A stretch of 64,000 nucleotides of DNA from Selenomonadales bacterium. Its GTDB lineage: Bacteria; Bacillota; Clostridia; Christensenellales; QALW01. The stretch spans positions 86,059-150,058 of the forward strand of contig QALW01000021.1 in NCBI GenBank assembly GCA_003150515.1, given 5' to 3'. Below the pieces are notes generated by a model, which was not told the DNA's origin, did no database searches, and saw only the letters and a program-made list of their open reading frames with translations. Shown one piece after another: positions 25,813 to 34,668 of this stretch (its first letter is position 1; the number at the start of each line of letters is the position of its first letter). The position numbers and the translations under genes were made by a program.

Positions 25813-28800
25813 ATGCCTCGAAAAAAAGGCGGTTCAAATAGATACCCCCATTTAAACAAAAGCAACGGGCAGAATGAATTTGAATATCAGCCCGGCCAGG
25901 ACGCTTTTATAGACGACTCCATTTCCGAAACGGAAGAGGAGATTTATATTGAGCATAATCTCCCCCATTCGGCCGCGTCCAAAAAAAGCAAAGAGCAGTC
26001 TTCTATTATAGCAGAACGCGAAATCCCGGATGAAGTGCCTGTCGACGCTCAAAAGATCACCATACGTCCCCATAATGCTCAGGAGGCCCCAAACAGCATT
26101 TATATTCAGGATGAAGAAGGCGAATCATTCATCCCCGAGCAGCCCGATTTCGGCTCCTCGGCTGAAAACAAGCCAAAAGGCTTAAGGCGGAGCAGCAAAA
26201 AGAATACTGAGAAAAAAGAAAAAAACGGGCGTTCCGGAGAAGAAATATCCATAGGAGATCTCTTTACCAAGCGCACAAAGCCCCGCAATTATTTTATAAA
26301 TCTTATATTCAAGACATGCAAATATTTTGTAATTCTGCTTCTCGTATGCGGTTTCAGCGGCCTCGGAGCCGTGCTTGGCCTGGCGAGAGCGTATGTGGAA
26401 TCCCTGCCTGATATTGATTTTGGCAGCATAACCGATTTGGATCAGACTACTTATATTTACGATATTAACGGCGAATTATTAACCAGCCGGTACGGCAGCG
26501 AAAACCGTGAATGGGCGGATATAGAAGAAATTCCCGAAATGCTGCAGAACGCATTTATAGCCATTGAGGACGTTCGTTTCCGCAGGCATATAGGCGTGGA
26601 TTTCAAACGGCTTATAGGTTCGTTTATATTGAATATGTCCAGCGATTCCATTCAGGGGGGAAGCACTATAACCCAGCAGCTGATTAAAAACACCCTCCTT
26701 TCCACTGAGCAGACCTATAAGCGAAAAATAAGAGAAGCTTATTTAGCCATACAGCTTGAAGAGGAATATTCAAAGGACGAAATTCTTGAAGCATATCTTA
26801 ATACAATCCCTCTCGGGGGCAGCGTGTACGGCGTAAAAACTGCGGCTATGGATTATTTCGGCAAAGAGCTTTCAGAGCTTACGCTGAGAGAATGCGCCAC
26901 TCTGGCCGGAATGACGCAGAATCCATCCAGATATAATCCCCGTTTAAATTACTACTCCCGCAACAAACCCGAGCAAACGGACAACCGAGCCAACAACGTT
27001 CTTAACGAAATGTACGAAAACGGCTTTATTACTCTGGCGGAATATGACGCTGCCATAGCCGAGCAGCTTGTCGTATTGGAAGAATCCCCTCTGCAGGACC
27101 AGAACGAGATGCTGGCTTTCGTGGAATACTGCATATACGACGTTATAACTCAGCTTTTAAAGCAGGAGGGCCTGGAGGATACCAGCGCCAACAGAAGCGC
27201 AATGGAATCCAGAATCCGGACGGAAGGATATAATATCTATACAACCATAGATCCGGAAAAGCAGAAAGCGGCCGAGCAGGCTGTATATAATTACAATAAA
27301 TATCCCTCCATGCGCTACAGCGAGGACAAATACACCATCCAGGGACGCAATCCGGACGGCACTATAATAACCCTCGTGCAGCCCCAGGCCTCCTCGGTTG
27401 TAATAGATTACCGCACAGGCTATATAACGGCTATGGTAGGGGGCAGAACCGCGCCCGTCAATCAAAAGGAATATAACCGCGCCTATCAGTCCACCATGCC
27501 GGTAGGCTCCTCTATAAAACCCGTTACTGTTTATGGACCGGCGCTGGATTTAGGCAAATCGGCAGGCACCATTTATTACGACACGCGGGCGCCCATTGAA
27601 AACTGGGGCACGGACAAAGGCTATCCCTCCAATAACGGCGAATCAGGCTATACAGGCTCGGTAACCATGCGCTACGCCATAGAAAAATCTCTTAATACCA
27701 CAGCCGCGCAGGCGCTTATATACGACGTAGGAATAGATACGGCCGTAAGCTATTTAACCGCCATGAACATAAATCCGGATCATATCAACGCGGACGGACC
27801 AGGGCTGGCCCTTGGAACAAGCGGTCTTACTCCCCTGGAAATGGCCACCTGCTTTGCAACCATCGCCAATATGGGAACGTATCTCCAGCCCATATCCTTC
27901 ACTAAAATAACCGACAGCCAGGGAAATGTCATTTTAGACATGGTGGAAAAGCAGGAAACCAAGCAGATATATAAGCCTTCTTCCGCTTACCAGATTATAG
28001 ATATGCTTTACAGCGCGCTGAACGGCGGCGGCTCTGCGCAGGGCGCGCTTATGAGCGGACAGACCGTATGCGGCAAGACGGGTACTAACAGCGATTACCG
28101 AGGCGTCTATTTTGCAGGTTTTACGGGATATTACGTTGCTTCGGTATGGATAGGCAGCGACGCTTACAAACCTCTTAAAAACGCGCAGGGCGGAACCTAC
28201 GCCGCTCCTCTCTGGAAAGACATAATGGAGCCCCTGCACGAGGGATTGCCTAATAAAGCTGTAACTGAAGTCACCATGGAAGAATTGGGAATAGAAAAAT
28301 TTAAATTCTGCAAATATTCCGGAAAGCTTGCAACCAGCGCCTGCCCTGAGACAGTAACCGATATAGGAGTAGCATCAGACGTGCTCGCCTCTCCGTGCGA
28401 CTGCCATCGGTCTGTTAAAATATGTCTTGATACTAACTGTATAGCCACGGACTATTGCCCCAACACCAAGACCATTACAGCGCTAATACCTCCTACTTCG
28501 GGACAGCTTGCCAATATATATTACAACTATCCCGAAATATATAAAAAATATTATTCGGATAACGTATTGACTATAAATACTGAATGCTCCGTGCATACGG
28601 CGCAATGGCAGGGCGAACAGGAACTCAAGGAACAGCTTCATTTCAATGCGCAGAGGCTTATCCAACGAAGCGAGCAATATGCTCCGCAGGTGGAGGACGA
28701 GGCCGAATATCAGCAGCTTTTAGCATTGACCGAAGCGTTAAGGAGCGCATATAACAATTATAATACTGTAAGCTACGACTATTACAGAGCCCGATATAAC

Positions 28801-28848
28801 GATCTATACAACCTCATTATATCCTTGGGCTTCCCATTGGATTTCTGA
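25813..28848 (+). CDS. ponA: Class A penicillin-binding protein 1A (transglycosylase/transpeptidase)
   Basis: A 1011-residue bifunctional cell wall synthase. A long hydrophilic cytoplasmic tail (about 1-165, acidic then Lys/Arg-rich) precedes one membrane helix (about 167-190). The glycosyltransferase family 51 domain follows, with catalytic E252 in EDVRFRRHIG and GGSTITQQLIKN. The transpeptidase domain has nucleophile S566 in SSIK, the SLN triad and K755-T-G-T. A Cys-rich C-terminal stretch (TSACPETVTD, CDCHRSVKICLDTNCIATDYCPN) is a feature of Clostridial PBP1A proteins. Its 160-residue cytoplasmic tail is longer than usual. Confidence 0.95.
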   Translation: MPRKKGGSNRYPHLNKSNGQNEFEYQPGQDAFIDDSISETEEEIYIEHNLPHSAASKKSKEQSSIIAEREIPDEVPVDAQKITIRPHNAQEAPNSIYIQDEEGESFIPEQPDFGSSAENKPKGLRRSSKKNTEKKEKNGRSGEEISIGDLFTKRTKPRNYFINLIFKTCKYFVILLLVCGFSGLGAVLGLARAYVESLPDIDFGSITDLDQTTYIYDINGELLTSRYGSENREWADIEEIPEMLQNAFIAIEDVRFRRHIGVDFKRLIGSFILNMSSDSIQGGSTITQQLIKNTLLSTEQTYKRKIREAYLAIQLEEEYSKDEILEAYLNTIPLGGSVYGVKTAAMDYFGKELSELTLRECATLAGMTQNPSRYNPRLNYYSRNKPEQTDNRANNVLNEMYENGFITLAEYDAAIAEQLVVLEESPLQDQNEMLAFVEYCIYDVITQLLKQEGLEDTSANRSAMESRIRTEGYNIYTTIDPEKQKAAEQAVYNYNKYPSMRYSEDKYTIQGRNPDGTIITLVQPQASSVVIDYRTGYITAMVGGRTAPVNQKEYNRAYQSTMPVGSSIKPVTVYGPALDLGKSAGTIYYDTRAPIENWGTDKGYPSNNGESGYTGSVTMRYAIEKSLNTTAAQALIYDVGIDTAVSYLTAMNINPDHINADGPGLALGTSGLTPLEMATCFATIANMGTYLQPISFTKITDSQGNVILDMVEKQETKQIYKPSSAYQIIDMLYSALNGGGSAQGALMSGQTVCGKTGTNSDYRGVYFAGFTGYYVASVWIGSDAYKPLKNAQGGTYAAPLWKDIMEPLHEGLPNKAVTEVTMEELGIEKFKFCKYSGKLATSACPETVTDIGVASDVLASPCDCHRSVKICLDTNCIATDYCPNTKTITALIPPTSGQLANIYYNYPEIYKKYYSDNVLTINTECSVHTAQWQGEQELKEQLHFNAQRLIQRSEQYAPQVEDEAEYQQLLALTEALRSAYNNYNTVSYDYYRARYNDLYNLIISLGFPLDF

Positions 28849-28854
28849 TATGAA

Positions 28855-29047
28855 AAACGCAAGCCGGGCATAAAGGCCTGGAATGGGGGCGGCGCGGAGC
28901 CCGGCTAAAGCCGGGCCCAGCTTCAAAAATTAAAAAGGAAGGCTTTTTGCCTTCCTTTTTAATTTTTGAAGTTTAATTTCGGCGCCTTATTGGCGCCGGA
29001 ATCTCGCGCCGCCCCCATTTCCAGGCCTTTATGCCCGGCTTGCGTTT
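28855..29047. repeat. Cloverleaf-shaped palindromic repeat B
   Basis: An outer stem of 42 paired bases with one single-base bulge (28855-28896 with 29005-29047) encloses three hairpins: GCCCGGC-TAAA-GCCGGGC (28899-28916), a perfect 23-base-pair A/T-rich stem with loop TTTTT (28921-28943 with 28949-28971), and CGGCGCC-TTATT-GGCGCCG (28980-28998). It fills the gap between the convergent PBP and purD genes, six and eighteen bases from their stops, and probably ends both transcripts. The leaf types match repeat A2 in reverse orientation. Confidence 0.9.
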
Positions 29048-29065
29048 GCAAAAAATCAATTTGCC

Positions 29066-30313
29066 CTATTTAATGCCAATATCATGTCTGTAGTGCGCAT
29101 CCTTAAAATGAATCTTATTCACAGCGGAATACGCTTTATCTCTAGCCTGAAATATATTCTCTCCCAAGGCGGTAACTCCAAGAACCCGCCCTCCGGAAGT
29201 CAGCAGCCTGCCGTCATCCAATTTTGTCCCCGCATGAAATACCAACGCGTCCGCAACCGGAAGCCCGGTTATCTCATATCCGGTTTGATAGCTCTGCGGA
29301 TATCCGCCCGAAGCCATAACTACGCATACGGCTGATAACACGTTCCATTTAATATCTATCTGATCCAGCCGCCCGTCAATAACCGCCTCGAAAATTTCAT
29401 ATAAATCGCTTTCCAGACGCGGAAGCACCACCTGCGTTTCAGGATCGCCAAAACGCGCGTTATATTCCAGCACCTTAACTCCTTTAGGCGTAAGCATCAG
29501 GCCAAAATAAAGCACTCCCTTAAACATGCGCCCCTCGCTGTTCATAGCGTCCACCGTGGCTTGCAAAATATGCTCTTTAACAAACTTCTCATGTTCGGCA
29601 GTATAATGAAGACTGGGGCTGAACGTTCCCATTCCTCCCGTATTAAGGCCCTGGTCGTTATCCAGCGCCCGCTTATGATCCTGAGAAGACACCATAGGCA
29701 CAATGGTTTTACCGTCGGTAAAACAAAGTACTGAAACCTCAGGCCCCGTCATATATTCCTCAATTACAACCCTGCTGCCAGCCTTGCCGAATTTGCCCTG
29801 GCTCATCATGGAGCGCACAGCCTCTACAGCCTGAAGCTTATCCTCCGCTATAATAACGCCTTTGCCCAAAGCCAGCCCGTCCGCTTTCACCACAATGGGA
29901 TAATCAGCTCGTTCTAAATATTCAACCGCTTCTTTTTCGCTGTCAAATACGTTAAAATCCGCAGTAGGAATGCCATATTTCTTCATAAGCTGCTTGGAAA
30001 AGCTTTTGCTGGCTTCAATCAGCGCCGCTTCAGCGCTAGGCCCGAAAGCGCGCTTTCCGGCTTTTTCCAAAGCATTCACCATGCCCATGGCAAGCGGATC
30101 ATCAGGCGCAACTACAGTTAAATCAATATTCTTTTCAACGGCAAAGCGCACCATTGAATCAATGTCAGTAGCCTTTATGGGCACGCATTCGGCCAGCTCT
30201 GCAATTCCGCCGTTGCCCGGCGCGCAGTAAAGCTTGGTCACCTTGGGGCTTTGAGCCAGCTTCCAGACTATAGCATGCTCTCTTCCGCCCGAACCTACTA
30301 CCAAAACCTTCAT
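29066..30313 (-). CDS. purD: Phosphoribosylamine--glycine ligase
   Basis: A 415-residue ATP-grasp enzyme for purine step 2. N-terminal KVLVVGSGGREHAIVWKL, ATP-grasp KADGLALGKGVIIAED, VVIEEYMTGPEVSVLCF, and the C-terminal VLEYNARFGDPETQVVLPRL are all present. Last gene of purE-purM-purN-purH-purD. Confidence 0.98.
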   Translation of the reverse strand: MKVLVVGSGGREHAIVWKLAQSPKVTKLYCAPGNGGIAELAECVPIKATDIDSMVRFAVEKNIDLTVVAPDDPLAMGMVNALEKAGKRAFGPSAEAALIEASKSFSKQLMKKYGIPTADFNVFDSEKEAVEYLERADYPIVVKADGLALGKGVIIAEDKLQAVEAVRSMMSQGKFGKAGSRVVIEEYMTGPEVSVLCFTDGKTIVPMVSSQDHKRALDNDQGLNTGGMGTFSPSLHYTAEHEKFVKEHILQATVDAMNSEGRMFKGVLYFGLMLTPKGVKVLEYNARFGDPETQVVLPRLESDLYEIFEAVIDGRLDQIDIKWNVLSAVCVVMASGGYPQSYQTGYEITGLPVADALVFHAGTKLDDGRLLTSGGRVLGVTALGENIFQARDKAYSAVNKIHFKDAHYRHDIGIK

Positions 30314-30338
30314 ATGCAGCTTACACTCCTTAAATTTA

Positions 30339-31874
30339 TTAATGCTTAAAATGCCTTATGCCGGTAAACAGCATGGCTATGCCGGCCTCGTCGGCGGCGT
30401 CTATGGACATTTGATCGTTGCGGGAGCCTCCCGGCTGGATAATGCAGGTGATTCCCGCCTGAGCCGCCGCTTTTACGCAGTCGTCAAATGGGAAGAAAGC
30501 GTCTGAAGCCAGCGCGGCGCCCTTTACTTTTTCACCCGAATGCTCTATGGCCTGCTGAGTGGGCCAAATACGGTTTACCTGCCCTATGCCCAAGCCCAGA
30601 GACTGCCCGTCCTTAGCTATGGCTATGCCGTTGGATTTAACATGCTTAACCAATTTCCAGGCAAAAAGCAAATCCTGCATTTCCTTCTGACTGGGCGCGC
30701 GCTTGGTAACAATGGTTAATTCGCCGTCCAGCAGCTTATCATCATATTCCTGCACAAGCAGACCGCCGTAAACCTTTTTGGTATTATAACCGCGCTGAGA
30801 AGCCTTGCTGATTGTATCCAATTCCAGCAGCCTTATATTCTTTTTCTGACTGAGAATCTCAAAAGCCTCGGCCTCGTAAGAGGGAGCTATAACAATTTCA
30901 AGGAAAATTTCATTCATTTTCTGAGCGGTAGGCAAATCCACCGGCCTGTTAAGCGCCACAATCCCGCCGAAAACCGATACCGGATCCGCCTCATAGGCTT
31001 TAGTATACGCTTCAAAAATGCTTTCGCCCGTTCCCACTCCGCAAGGGTTGGAATGCTTTACGGCCACAGCGGCGGGCACGTCAAATTCAGCAAGCAATTC
31101 CAGAGCGCCGTTCGCATCGTTAATATTATTGAAGGACATCTCCTTGCCGTGAAGCTGCTTTGCTTCGGCCAGGGCTCCGGTAAAATGGCCGATTTCCTTA
31201 TAAAAAGCCGCCTTTTGATGCGGATTTTCGCCGTAACGCATCTGCTGAACCAATTCAAATGTAGGAGTATAAGTCGCCGTAAATTCTTCAGGCTGAACTT
31301 TGGAACGCAGATATTGCGCTATAAGCGCGTCATAGGCGGCAGTATGCTCAAAAACCGCCCAGCAAAGGCGCAGCTTGGTCGCCTGGCTTATGCCTCCCGC
31401 CTTAATTTCGGAAAGCACGGCCGAATAATCCTCGGGATTGACTATAACCGCCACATCCTGAAAATTCTTGGCGGCCGCGCGGAGCATGCTGGGCCCGCCT
31501 ATATCTATATTTTCAATAGCTTCCTGAAATTCAACGTTGGGCCTGAGCACGGTCTGCTTAAAAGGATAAAGATTAACCGCCACAATATCAATTGTGTTTA
31601 TATTCATCTCTTCCAGACAGCGCATATGCTCTTCATTAGAGCGTATGGCCAGAATACCGGCATGCACGCGCGGATGCAGCGTCTTAACCCGCCCGTCCAG
31701 GCATTCGGGAAAGCCGGTTATCTCGTCTATGGGAATAACGGGAATATTTTGCTCCTTAAGATGCTTTAAGGTGCCCCCGGTAGAAATAAGCTCATAGTCC
31801 AAATTTACGAGCTCCCGCGCGAAATCCGCTATGCCCGTCTTGTCAGATACGCTTATAAGCGCTCTTTTTTTCAT
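30339..31874 (-). CDS. purH: Bifunctional AICAR transformylase / IMP cyclohydrolase
   Basis: About 511 residues, carrying out the last two steps of IMP synthesis. The IMP cyclohydrolase domain (about 1-190) opens KKRALISVSDKTGI and has DIGGPSMLRAAAKN; the AICAR transformylase domain has KHSNPCGVGTG, with the catalytic Lys-His, and ends IIQPGGSRNDQMSIDAADE-like. The ATG at 31874 is chosen because AAAGGCGG lies seven bases upstream. Two other in-frame starts (31880 and TTG 31892) are too close to or inside the ribosome binding site. Confidence 0.97.
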   Translation of the reverse strand: MKKRALISVSDKTGIADFARELVNLDYELISTGGTLKHLKEQNIPVIPIDEITGFPECLDGRVKTLHPRVHAGILAIRSNEEHMRCLEEMNINTIDIVAVNLYPFKQTVLRPNVEFQEAIENIDIGGPSMLRAAAKNFQDVAVIVNPEDYSAVLSEIKAGGISQATKLRLCWAVFEHTAAYDALIAQYLRSKVQPEEFTATYTPTFELVQQMRYGENPHQKAAFYKEIGHFTGALAEAKQLHGKEMSFNNINDANGALELLAEFDVPAAVAVKHSNPCGVGTGESIFEAYTKAYEADPVSVFGGIVALNRPVDLPTAQKMNEIFLEIVIAPSYEAEAFEILSQKKNIRLLELDTISKASQRGYNTKKVYGGLLVQEYDDKLLDGELTIVTKRAPSQKEMQDLLFAWKLVKHVKSNGIAIAKDGQSLGLGIGQVNRIWPTQQAIEHSGEKVKGAALASDAFFPFDDCVKAAAQAGITCIIQPGGSRNDQMSIDAADEAGIAMLFTGIRHFKH

Positions 31875-31893
31875 ATACATACCGCCTTTCAAA

Positions 31894-32517
31894 CTATTTT
31901 CTAATGGTTACTCTGCGCCCGTCAACAATAATTCTATCCTCGCACATTAATTTGACCGCTTCGGGCAGCAGCTTATGCTCCACGGTCAACACTCTTGCCG
32001 CAAGGCTCTGGGCGTCGTCCTCCTCCAAAACCTTAACGCTGTCCTGCAATATAATAGGACCGGTATCCGCGCCTTCATCTACAAAATGCACTGTAGCGCC
32101 CGAAACCTTGGCGCCGTAATCCAGCACGCCCTGATGCACTCTCTTGCCATAAAAGCCCATTCCGCAGAAAGCAGGAATGAGAGAGGGATGCACATTAATT
32201 ATTTTATTTTGATATTTTCTTACCACAGAAGCGCCCAGAATGGAAAGATAACCGGCCAGCACGCAGAAATCAACAGAATGCTCGTCCAATAGATTGCAGA
32301 GCTTCTGCTCCAATTCAGGCTTGGTATACTGCCGCTTTTCATATGAAAATGTTTCTATTCCCGCCTGCCGGGCACGCTCCAGGGCATAAGCCGCCGTATT
32401 ATCCGAAATAACCAGAACTACCCTGCCCGCAATTTCTCCGGCGTTTATTTTATCTAATACGGCCTGAAAATTGCTGCCTCCGCCCGAAACAAAAACGGCT
32501 ATTCTTTTCAGCGGCAT
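31894..32517 (-). CDS. purN: Phosphoribosylglycinamide formyltransferase
   Basis: A 207-residue folate-dependent enzyme for purine step 3. It shows FVSGGGSNFQAVLD for GAR binding, the catalytic segment INVHPSLIPAFCGMGFYG with Asn and His, and DEGADTGPIILQ with the catalytic Asp. Overlaps the end of purM by ten bases; ribosome binding site GGAGG. Confidence 0.97.
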   Translation of the reverse strand: MPLKRIAVFVSGGGSNFQAVLDKINAGEIAGRVVLVISDNTAAYALERARQAGIETFSYEKRQYTKPELEQKLCNLLDEHSVDFCVLAGYLSILGASVVRKYQNKIINVHPSLIPAFCGMGFYGKRVHQGVLDYGAKVSGATVHFVDEGADTGPIILQDSVKVLEEDDAQSLAARVLTVEHKLLPEAVKLMCEDRIIVDGRRVTIRK

Positions 32518-33533
32518 AACTCCACGCCTCCCTCGCCCTGAACGACCTCGCCGATAATATATGCCTTTTCTCCCAGGCCTGCCGCGGCTTCAGCTATGCT
32601 CTCGGCCTGGCCCGGCTCAACGGCTAAAACCATACCCACGCCCATATTGAACGTATTATAAAGCTGCGCCTGCTCCAGCCCGCTTAACTGAGCCAAAACA
32701 TTAAATACCGGAAGCACCTCGTAGCTGCCCGTATTTATTTTTGCTTTCAGGCCTTTAGGCAGCATGCGCGGAATATTTTCAATAAAACCGCCTCCAGTAA
32801 TATGCGCTATGCCCTTTATCTGATAATTCTTAATCAGCTCCAAAACCGTTCTGACATAAATTCTGGTAGGAGTAAGCACTTCTTCTCCCACGCTTTTTTT
32901 AAGTTCGGCGCTGTAACGAGTTAAATCAGAGGGATTCTCGCCAAATAAACGGCGCACCAGGGAAAAGCCGTTGCTATGGATTCCCGAACTGGCCAAGCCG
33001 ATAAGCGCATCTCCAGCCTTTATGGACGAGCCGTTAATCACCCTGCTCTTCTGCACAACCCCTACTGAAAAACCAGCTATATCATATTCATCCTCACCGT
33101 AAAAACCGGGCATCTCGGCGGTTTCGCCGCCTATAAGGGCGCAGCCCGCCTGCACGCAGCCCTCTGCAACGCCTCCTACTATATCGGCGATTTTATCCGG
33201 ATGTATGCGTCCCGTGGCTATATAATCCAAGAAGAACAAAGGCTTAGCGCCCTGGCAGACTATGTCGTTTACGCACATAGCCACGGCGTCTATGCCGATA
33301 GTGTCGTGCTTGTCCATAAGCATGGCATAACGCAGCTTAGTGCCCACGCCGTCAGTCCCCGCAACCAGCACCGGCTCGTCGCAGTCTTCTTTATCCAGCG
33401 CGTAAAAACCGCCGAAGCTTCCCAAATCGCCAAGCACATTAGAATTCATGGTTTTCTGAACGTGTTTTTTCATAAGGCTCACCGCGTCATAACCGCGCTG
33501 AACATCTACGCCAGCATCTTTATAGCTTATCAT
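32508..33533 (-). CDS. purM: Phosphoribosylformylglycinamidine cyclo-ligase
   Basis: A 341-residue AIR synthetase. N-terminal YKDAGVDVQRGYDAV, GTDGVGTKLRYAM, CVNDIVCQGAKPLFFLDY and GGETAEMPGFY are the ATP- and FGAM-binding motifs. Directly follows purE with no gap and overlaps purN. Confidence 0.98.
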   Translation of the reverse strand: MISYKDAGVDVQRGYDAVSLMKKHVQKTMNSNVLGDLGSFGGFYALDKEDCDEPVLVAGTDGVGTKLRYAMLMDKHDTIGIDAVAMCVNDIVCQGAKPLFFLDYIATGRIHPDKIADIVGGVAEGCVQAGCALIGGETAEMPGFYGEDEYDIAGFSVGVVQKSRVINGSSIKAGDALIGLASSGIHSNGFSLVRRLFGENPSDLTRYSAELKKSVGEEVLTPTRIYVRTVLELIKNYQIKGIAHITGGGFIENIPRMLPKGLKAKINTGSYEVLPVFNVLAQLSGLEQAQLYNTFNMGVGMVLAVEPGQAESIAEAAAGLGEKAYIIGEVVQGEGGVELCR

Positions 33534-34037
33534 TTAAAAATCCCCTTTTTCTATTTTAGCCCTCAGGCGCTCGTCGCTGCGCATAACCGCCTGAGCCATC
33601 GCCCGTTTATTTTCAATTAATTTTTCCTTCAGCCCCTGATCCTTCAGCGCAAGCATCTGAACCGCCAGCAGCGCGGCATTCTCGGCGCCGTTAATCGCAA
33701 CGGTCGCTACCGGTATGCCCGCGGGCATCTGAACTATGGATAAAAGCGAATCCAACCCGTCCATGGTGGAAGATTTGATGGGCAGCCCTATAACCGGAAT
33801 CACCGTATAAGCCGCAAGCACGCCGCCTAAATGCGCCGCCTTGCCAGCCGCCGCTATTATAACCTCTATTCCCTCTTTTTCAGCGTTCAATACAAAATTA
33901 TGCGCCTCGTCGGGAGTCCTATGCGCGCTGATTACCCTGACCACGCTTTCCACGCCAAAAGCCTTAAGCTTTTCCACGGTTTTCTTCACTACGTCGAAAT
34001 CGCTTTCGCTTCCCATTACAACAGCAACTTTAGCCAT
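33534..34037 (-). CDS. purE: N5-carboxyaminoimidazole ribonucleotide mutase
   Basis: A 167-residue PurE with VVMGSESDFDVVKK, VISAHRTPDEAHNF, IIAAAGKAAHLGGVLA and a C-terminal ENAALLAVQMLAL. The SAHRTP and AGKAAHLGG motifs are those of class I PurE, which would need purK elsewhere. First gene of the purine unit; AGGAGG ribosome binding site. Confidence 0.97.
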   Translation of the reverse strand: MAKVAVVMGSESDFDVVKKTVEKLKAFGVESVVRVISAHRTPDEAHNFVLNAEKEGIEVIIAAAGKAAHLGGVLAAYTVIPVIGLPIKSSTMDGLDSLLSIVQMPAGIPVATVAINGAENAALLAVQMLALKDQGLKEKLIENKRAMAQAVMRSDERLRAKIEKGDF

Positions 34038-34065
34038 AAAGCATACCTCCTGTTTTTCTCAAATA

Positions 34066-34094
34066 ATTTTACCCCAACTAATTATTTCAGTCAA
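34066..34094 (-). promoter_or_regulatory. Promoter of the purEMNHD operon
   Basis: On the minus strand TTGACT (34089-34094) and TAAAAT (34066-34071) are 17 bases apart. The resulting leader would be only about 20 bases, so no purine riboswitch fits; control, if any, would be by a repressor at the promoter. Confidence 0.75.
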
Positions 34095-34162
34095 ATAAAT
34101 GCTGAATATTATTTAATCTTTTATGGCTAATGTTCGTTTCTTTTTCTTATTTTTAATCTTTC

Positions 34163-34192
34163 TTGACCGCTCCGCTCATTATCTGGTATACT
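34163..34192 (+). promoter_or_regulatory. Promoter of the 97-residue protein gene
   Basis: TTGACC (34163-34168) and TATACT (34187-34192) with an 18-base spacer, followed by an AAAGGA ribosome binding site ahead of the ATG at 34221. Confidence 0.7.
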
Positions 34193-34220
34193 TAAAAAAA
34201 CGAAAGGACACAAAATACCA

Positions 34221-34514
34221 ATGCTTAAAATATGGGGCAAAATTATAAAAGACAATAAGCCTGTCGCGCATTATACGGCGGATATAGATCCTTCCGCTTC
34301 CAGCGAAGCTCAGCTTTCAGAAGCTCTGCGCGAAATATGCTACGCTTTGGATTTATCCAACCCTATAATACAAAGCAAGCATATAAGGGATATGGAGCAA
34401 TATCACTTTACGCGGTTTTTGCCCGAAAGCTTTATTGAGCCGGTAAGCTTTGACCGGCTGGAATTAAATATTTTTGACGATTCCCCAAAAACAAAAAGCG
34501 GCCGTACACATTAA
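34221..34514 (+). CDS. Small hypothetical protein, 97 residues
   Basis: An intact soluble protein, divergent from purE and with its own promoter. The first half alternates charged and hydrophobic residues (LKIWGKIIKDNKPVAHYT), followed by an acidic helix and a conserved-looking IRDMEQYHFTRFLPESFIEPVSFDRLE segment. No signal peptide, membrane helix or Cys cluster. I do not recognise the family and infer no function; small conserved proteins of this kind exist in Clostridia. Confidence 0.75.
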   Translation: MLKIWGKIIKDNKPVAHYTADIDPSASSEAQLSEALREICYALDLSNPIIQSKHIRDMEQYHFTRFLPESFIEPVSFDRLELNIFDDSPKTKSGRTH

Positions 34515-34623
34515 CGCCTGCAAAATAAAATTTTTTATTTAACGCCGGCGGCCATATACGGCCGTTGCTTTGAAAGCGATTGCTTTCCTGTTCTTATTCC
34601 TAAAACTGTTAAGATATAGCAAA

Positions 34624-34648
34624 ACCGGCTCCCTTACAGGGAGCCGGT
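34624..34648 (-). terminator. Terminator of the surface protein gene
   Basis: A perfect 10-base-pair hairpin ACCGGCTCCC/GGGAGCCGGT, followed on the minus strand by TTTT. It lies 21 bases after the stop of the minus-strand surface protein gene. Confidence 0.8.
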
Positions 34649-34668
34649 GCAAAGCGCTATGATATTAT

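Noticed and set aside
31053..31769. A 238-codon plus-strand open frame within purH
   Set aside because: It is antisense to a fully conserved PurH sequence and has no start signals or recognisable domain.
34038..34100. A purine riboswitch ahead of purE
   Set aside because: The promoter leaves a leader of about 20 bases, too short for any known purine or PRPP aptamer.
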